Shown one piece after another: positions 33,050 to 34,651 of a DNA stretch of 34,651 nucleotides. The notes under the pieces are model-generated. The model saw only the letters and a program-made list of their open reading frames with translations, made no database searches and had not been told where the DNA came from. The stretch is from positions 1 to 34,651 of the forward strand of contig DATAFF010000050.1 in NCBI GenBank assembly GCA_036257595.1, given 5' to 3'. Made by a program: the position numbers and the translations under genes. The stretch's first letter is position 1. The number at the start of each line of letters is the position of its first letter. Source of the DNA: DATAFF01 sp036257595 (GTDB lineage: Bacteria > Pseudomonadota > Alphaproteobacteria > Rhizobiales > Aestuariivirgaceae).

Positions 33050-33718
33050 TCAGCGCAGATGCGCCCTGAGCGCCGCGGCGCCGGCAAATGGCGCGATCAC
33101 CAGCGCCAGGAGCACAAGGGCGAGCAGGATCAGCAGCGCGGCCGGGCGGCTGCCGGACAGGGCATCGCCACCGGCCGAGGCGGCAACCCCGAAGATCAGG
33201 GCGGGCACATAGAGCGGCAGCGTCAGGATCGACAGCAGCAGCCCGCCGCGCTGCAGCCCGACCGTCACCGCCGCCACGAGGCTCGCCAGCAGCGACAAGG
33301 CGAGCGAGGCGAGCAGCATGGCGAGGCCGAGCGGCAGGAACAGCGTCGGGCTGAGATTGAGGAGAAGGCCGAGGAAGGGCGCGGCAATGGCCATGGGGAG
33401 GGCCGTCACCAGCCAGTGCGCCGCCGCCTTTGCCAGCACGATCAGCTCGAGCGGAACCGGCCCGAGCGTCATGATCTCGAGCGAGCCATCATCATGATCA
33501 GGCTCGAAGATGCGATCGGCCGACAGCAGCACCGCCAGGAGGAGGGCGATCCACAGGGTGCCCGGTGCAATGCGCGCGAGCAGCGCGACATCGGGACCGA
33601 TGCCGAGCGGGATCAGCACCAGCACGGTCAGGAAAAACCCGAGAGCGATGCCGGCGCCGCCGCCCTGGCGCAGCGCGAGCTTGAGGTCACGCGCAATCAC
33701 TGCGGTCAAGGCGGTCAT
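33050..33718 (-). CDS. ccmB: Haem exporter permease CcmB
   Basis: The 222-residue protein has six helices and the CcmB features RDLKLALRQGGGAGIALGFF and FLTVLVLIPLGIGP, then LLSADRIFEPDHDDGSLE and MTLGPVPLELIVLAKAAAHW. It works with CcmA as the ABC transporter that drives release of holo-CcmE. Its start overlaps the ccmA stop (ATGA). A gap of about 30 bases separates it from ccmC. Confidence 0.94.
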   Translation of the reverse strand: MTALTAVIARDLKLALRQGGGAGIALGFFLTVLVLIPLGIGPDVALLARIAPGTLWIALLLAVLLSADRIFEPDHDDGSLEIMTLGPVPLELIVLAKAAAHWLVTALPMAIAAPFLGLLLNLSPTLFLPLGLAMLLASLALSLLASLVAAVTVGLQRGGLLLSILTLPLYVPALIFGVAASAGGDALSGSRPAALLILLALVLLALVIAPFAGAAALRAHLR

Positions 33719-34332
33719 TGCGCCGCGACCTCGCGCACCAGCGCCTCGCCGAGGCGCAGCTCGATGCCGGCGAGGCCAAGCTCGACGTGGGTGGCGGCGA
33801 TGATGATGCCGCCGGTCGCAAGATGTGCCGCCATCAAGGCGGCGAGACGGTCGCGCGATGCGGCATCGAGGCCGACCGTCGGCTCGTCGAGCAGCCAGAG
33901 CGGGCGGGCGACAAGGGCGAGGCGCGACAAAGCAAGCCGGCGGCGCTGGCCGCTCGACAGCACCGCCGCCTGGAGATTGGCAAGGGCCTTCAGGCCGAAG
34001 CTGTCAAGCGCGCGGTCGAGATCGCCGCCGTCGAGAAACGCGCCCCAGAAACGCAGATTCTCGGCGATGGTCAGATGGAGCTTGGTCGCGTCGCGATCGC
34101 CGATGAAATGGCATTGCTGCGACAGGGTGAGCGCGGCGTCGCCACCGAGGAGCGCGATGCGTCCCCGGTCGGGCTCGGCGATGCCCGCGATGAGCCGCAA
34201 CAGCGAGGTCTTGCCGGCACCATTGGCGCCGCGCAGCAAGGTGAGGCTGCCGCCATCGGCACGCAGCGACAGGCCGGCAAAAACCTGCCGGCCGCCGCGA
34301 ATGCAGGCGAGGTCGGAGATTTGGAGCTCCAT
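33715..34332 (-). CDS. ccmA: Cytochrome c biogenesis ATP-binding export protein CcmA
   Basis: From the ATG at 34332 the protein has 205 residues with Walker A GANGAGKTS, the signature VLSSGQRRRLALSRL, Walker B PLWLLDEPTVGLD and the switch histidine ATHVEL. The LRGANGAGKTSLLRLIAG segment is typical of CcmA. It is the first gene of the ccm operon. The open frame extends upstream to 34404, but that part is the dispersed repeat copy 6, which separates it from the DUF1223 gene, so the operon promoter probably lies in or near the repeat. Confidence 0.95.
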   Translation of the reverse strand: MELQISDLACIRGGRQVFAGLSLRADGGSLTLLRGANGAGKTSLLRLIAGIAEPDRGRIALLGGDAALTLSQQCHFIGDRDATKLHLTIAENLRFWGAFLDGGDLDRALDSFGLKALANLQAAVLSSGQRRRLALSRLALVARPLWLLDEPTVGLDAASRDRLAALMAAHLATGGIIIAATHVELGLAGIELRLGEALVREVAAQ

Positions 34333-34335
34333 GGT

Positions 34336-34422
34336 GGGGCAGTAGGCAGTAGGCAATAGGCAGTAGGCAATAGGCAGGTAGGCAGTGGGAAGAACACCGC
34401 TCACTGCCTAACGCCTAATGCC
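34336..34422. repeat. Dispersed GGCAGTA hairpin repeat, copy 6 (longest)
   Basis: The left arm carries seven consecutive units (GGCAGTA, GGCAGTA, GGCAATA, GGCAGTA, GGCAATA, GGCAGGTA, GGCAGTG). The core GGGAAGAACACCGCTCA is followed by the right arm CTGCCTAACGCCTAATGCC. It lies between the DUF1223 stop (34423-34425) and the ccmA start (34332), so it is in the 5-prime leader of ccmA. It is the best copy for seeing the 7-base period. Confidence 0.92.
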
Positions 34423-34651
34423 TCAAGAAGGCGATGCGGCGTCGAGCCAGGCAGCGCCGAGGATCGGGCCGGCATCGTCGGCCTGCAGGATCGCGGCACA
34501 GCACAGGCTGGGATCGGGGAGCACATCGGAGCGCGGCAGCGTCAGGCCGCGCGCCTCGCCATGCCACATGCCGGCGGGAATCAGCCGGCGCACGACATTG
34601 CGGTAGGTGATGGTGCGCCCGGCATTCTCGCCGCGTCCGACGGTGACGACG
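34423..34651 (-). CDS. DUF1223 domain protein, C-terminal part (cut by window edge)
   Basis: The minus-strand frame from the window edge reads VVTVGRGENAGRTITYRNVV, then RRLIPAGMWHGEARGLTLP and ends QADDAGPILGAAWLDAASPS before a TGA. GRGENAGRTITYRNVV is the signature near the end of DUF1223 proteins, a secreted thioredoxin-like family of about 240 residues found in alphaproteobacteria. About 75 residues lie in the window; the start is outside. It precedes ccmA on the same strand, separated by the dispersed repeat. Confidence 0.78.
   Translation of the reverse strand, partial: VVTVGRGENAGRTITYRNVVRRLIPAGMWHGEARGLTLPRSDVLPDPSLCCAAILQADDAGPILGAAWLDAASPS

Noticed and set aside
34336..34422. Repeat array resembling a CRISPR
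   Set aside because: Units are only 7 bases, not separated by unique spacers, and the array is mirrored by a reverse-complement arm. No cas genes are present.

Overview
The window is a stretch of a GC-rich alphaproteobacterial chromosome, most likely from the Hyphomicrobiales. The right-hand third carries the housekeeping block dapF-mtaB-ftsY-ispZ, followed by the opposing cytochrome c maturation operon ccmABCDG. Both have the overlapping ATGA stop/start junctions usual for these clusters. Small families typical of that order are also present: DUF1236, the twin transmembrane protein, YkvA/DUF1232 and DUF1223. No rRNA, tRNA, CRISPR array, integrase or intact insertion sequence was found.

Layout. 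Positions 1-9.7 kb look like an accessory region with a visibly lower GC feel: a truncated LysE-type exporter abutting a GFA-family gene; a GlxA-type AraC regulator followed by a DapA-family aldolase and an orphan NMT1/SsuA-like solute-binding protein; several small secreted or membrane proteins; a multicopper oxidase with an unresolved Tat leader; and a tartrate/D-malate dehydrogenase. Positions 9.7-14.7 kb hold VOC, DUF899, SRAP, GFA and Nudix genes and a complete cobalt-type nitrile hydratase cluster (alpha, beta, accessory) on the minus strand. Positions 14.7-17.5 kb hold a phosphonate-type ABC importer phnCDE, preceded by three TGTCA-like repeats at 11-base spacing that look like a PHO box. 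Positions 17.5-21.3 kb carry a TrhA/hemolysin III protein and three alpha/beta hydrolases. Positions 21.3-27 kb carry a secreted protein, a 39-residue microprotein, acetyl-CoA synthetase, an L,D-transpeptidase, a methyltransferase and two small membrane proteins. Positions 27-34.6 kb are the conserved chromosomal backbone.

The most distinctive signal that ordinary annotation would miss is a dispersed intergenic repeat present six times (about 9646, 21253, 24509, 25287, 26483 and 34336). Each copy has a left arm of tandem 7-base GGCAGTA-like units, a short central core resembling GGGAAGAGCAC, and a right arm of TACTGCC-like units, so it can fold into an imperfect hairpin. Every copy starts or ends within a few bases of a stop codon. 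One has apparently replaced the natural 3-prime end of a methyltransferase gene, and one sits directly beside a gene remnant. The 7-base period puts TAG into successive reading frames.

Functional themes are nitrile and haloacid-type detoxification, phosphonate or phosphite uptake under likely phosphate control, acetate activation, cell-wall crosslinking, and the essential secretion, peptidoglycan-precursor and cytochrome c functions. All functional names come from motif and family recognition in the translated sequence. No database search was run.
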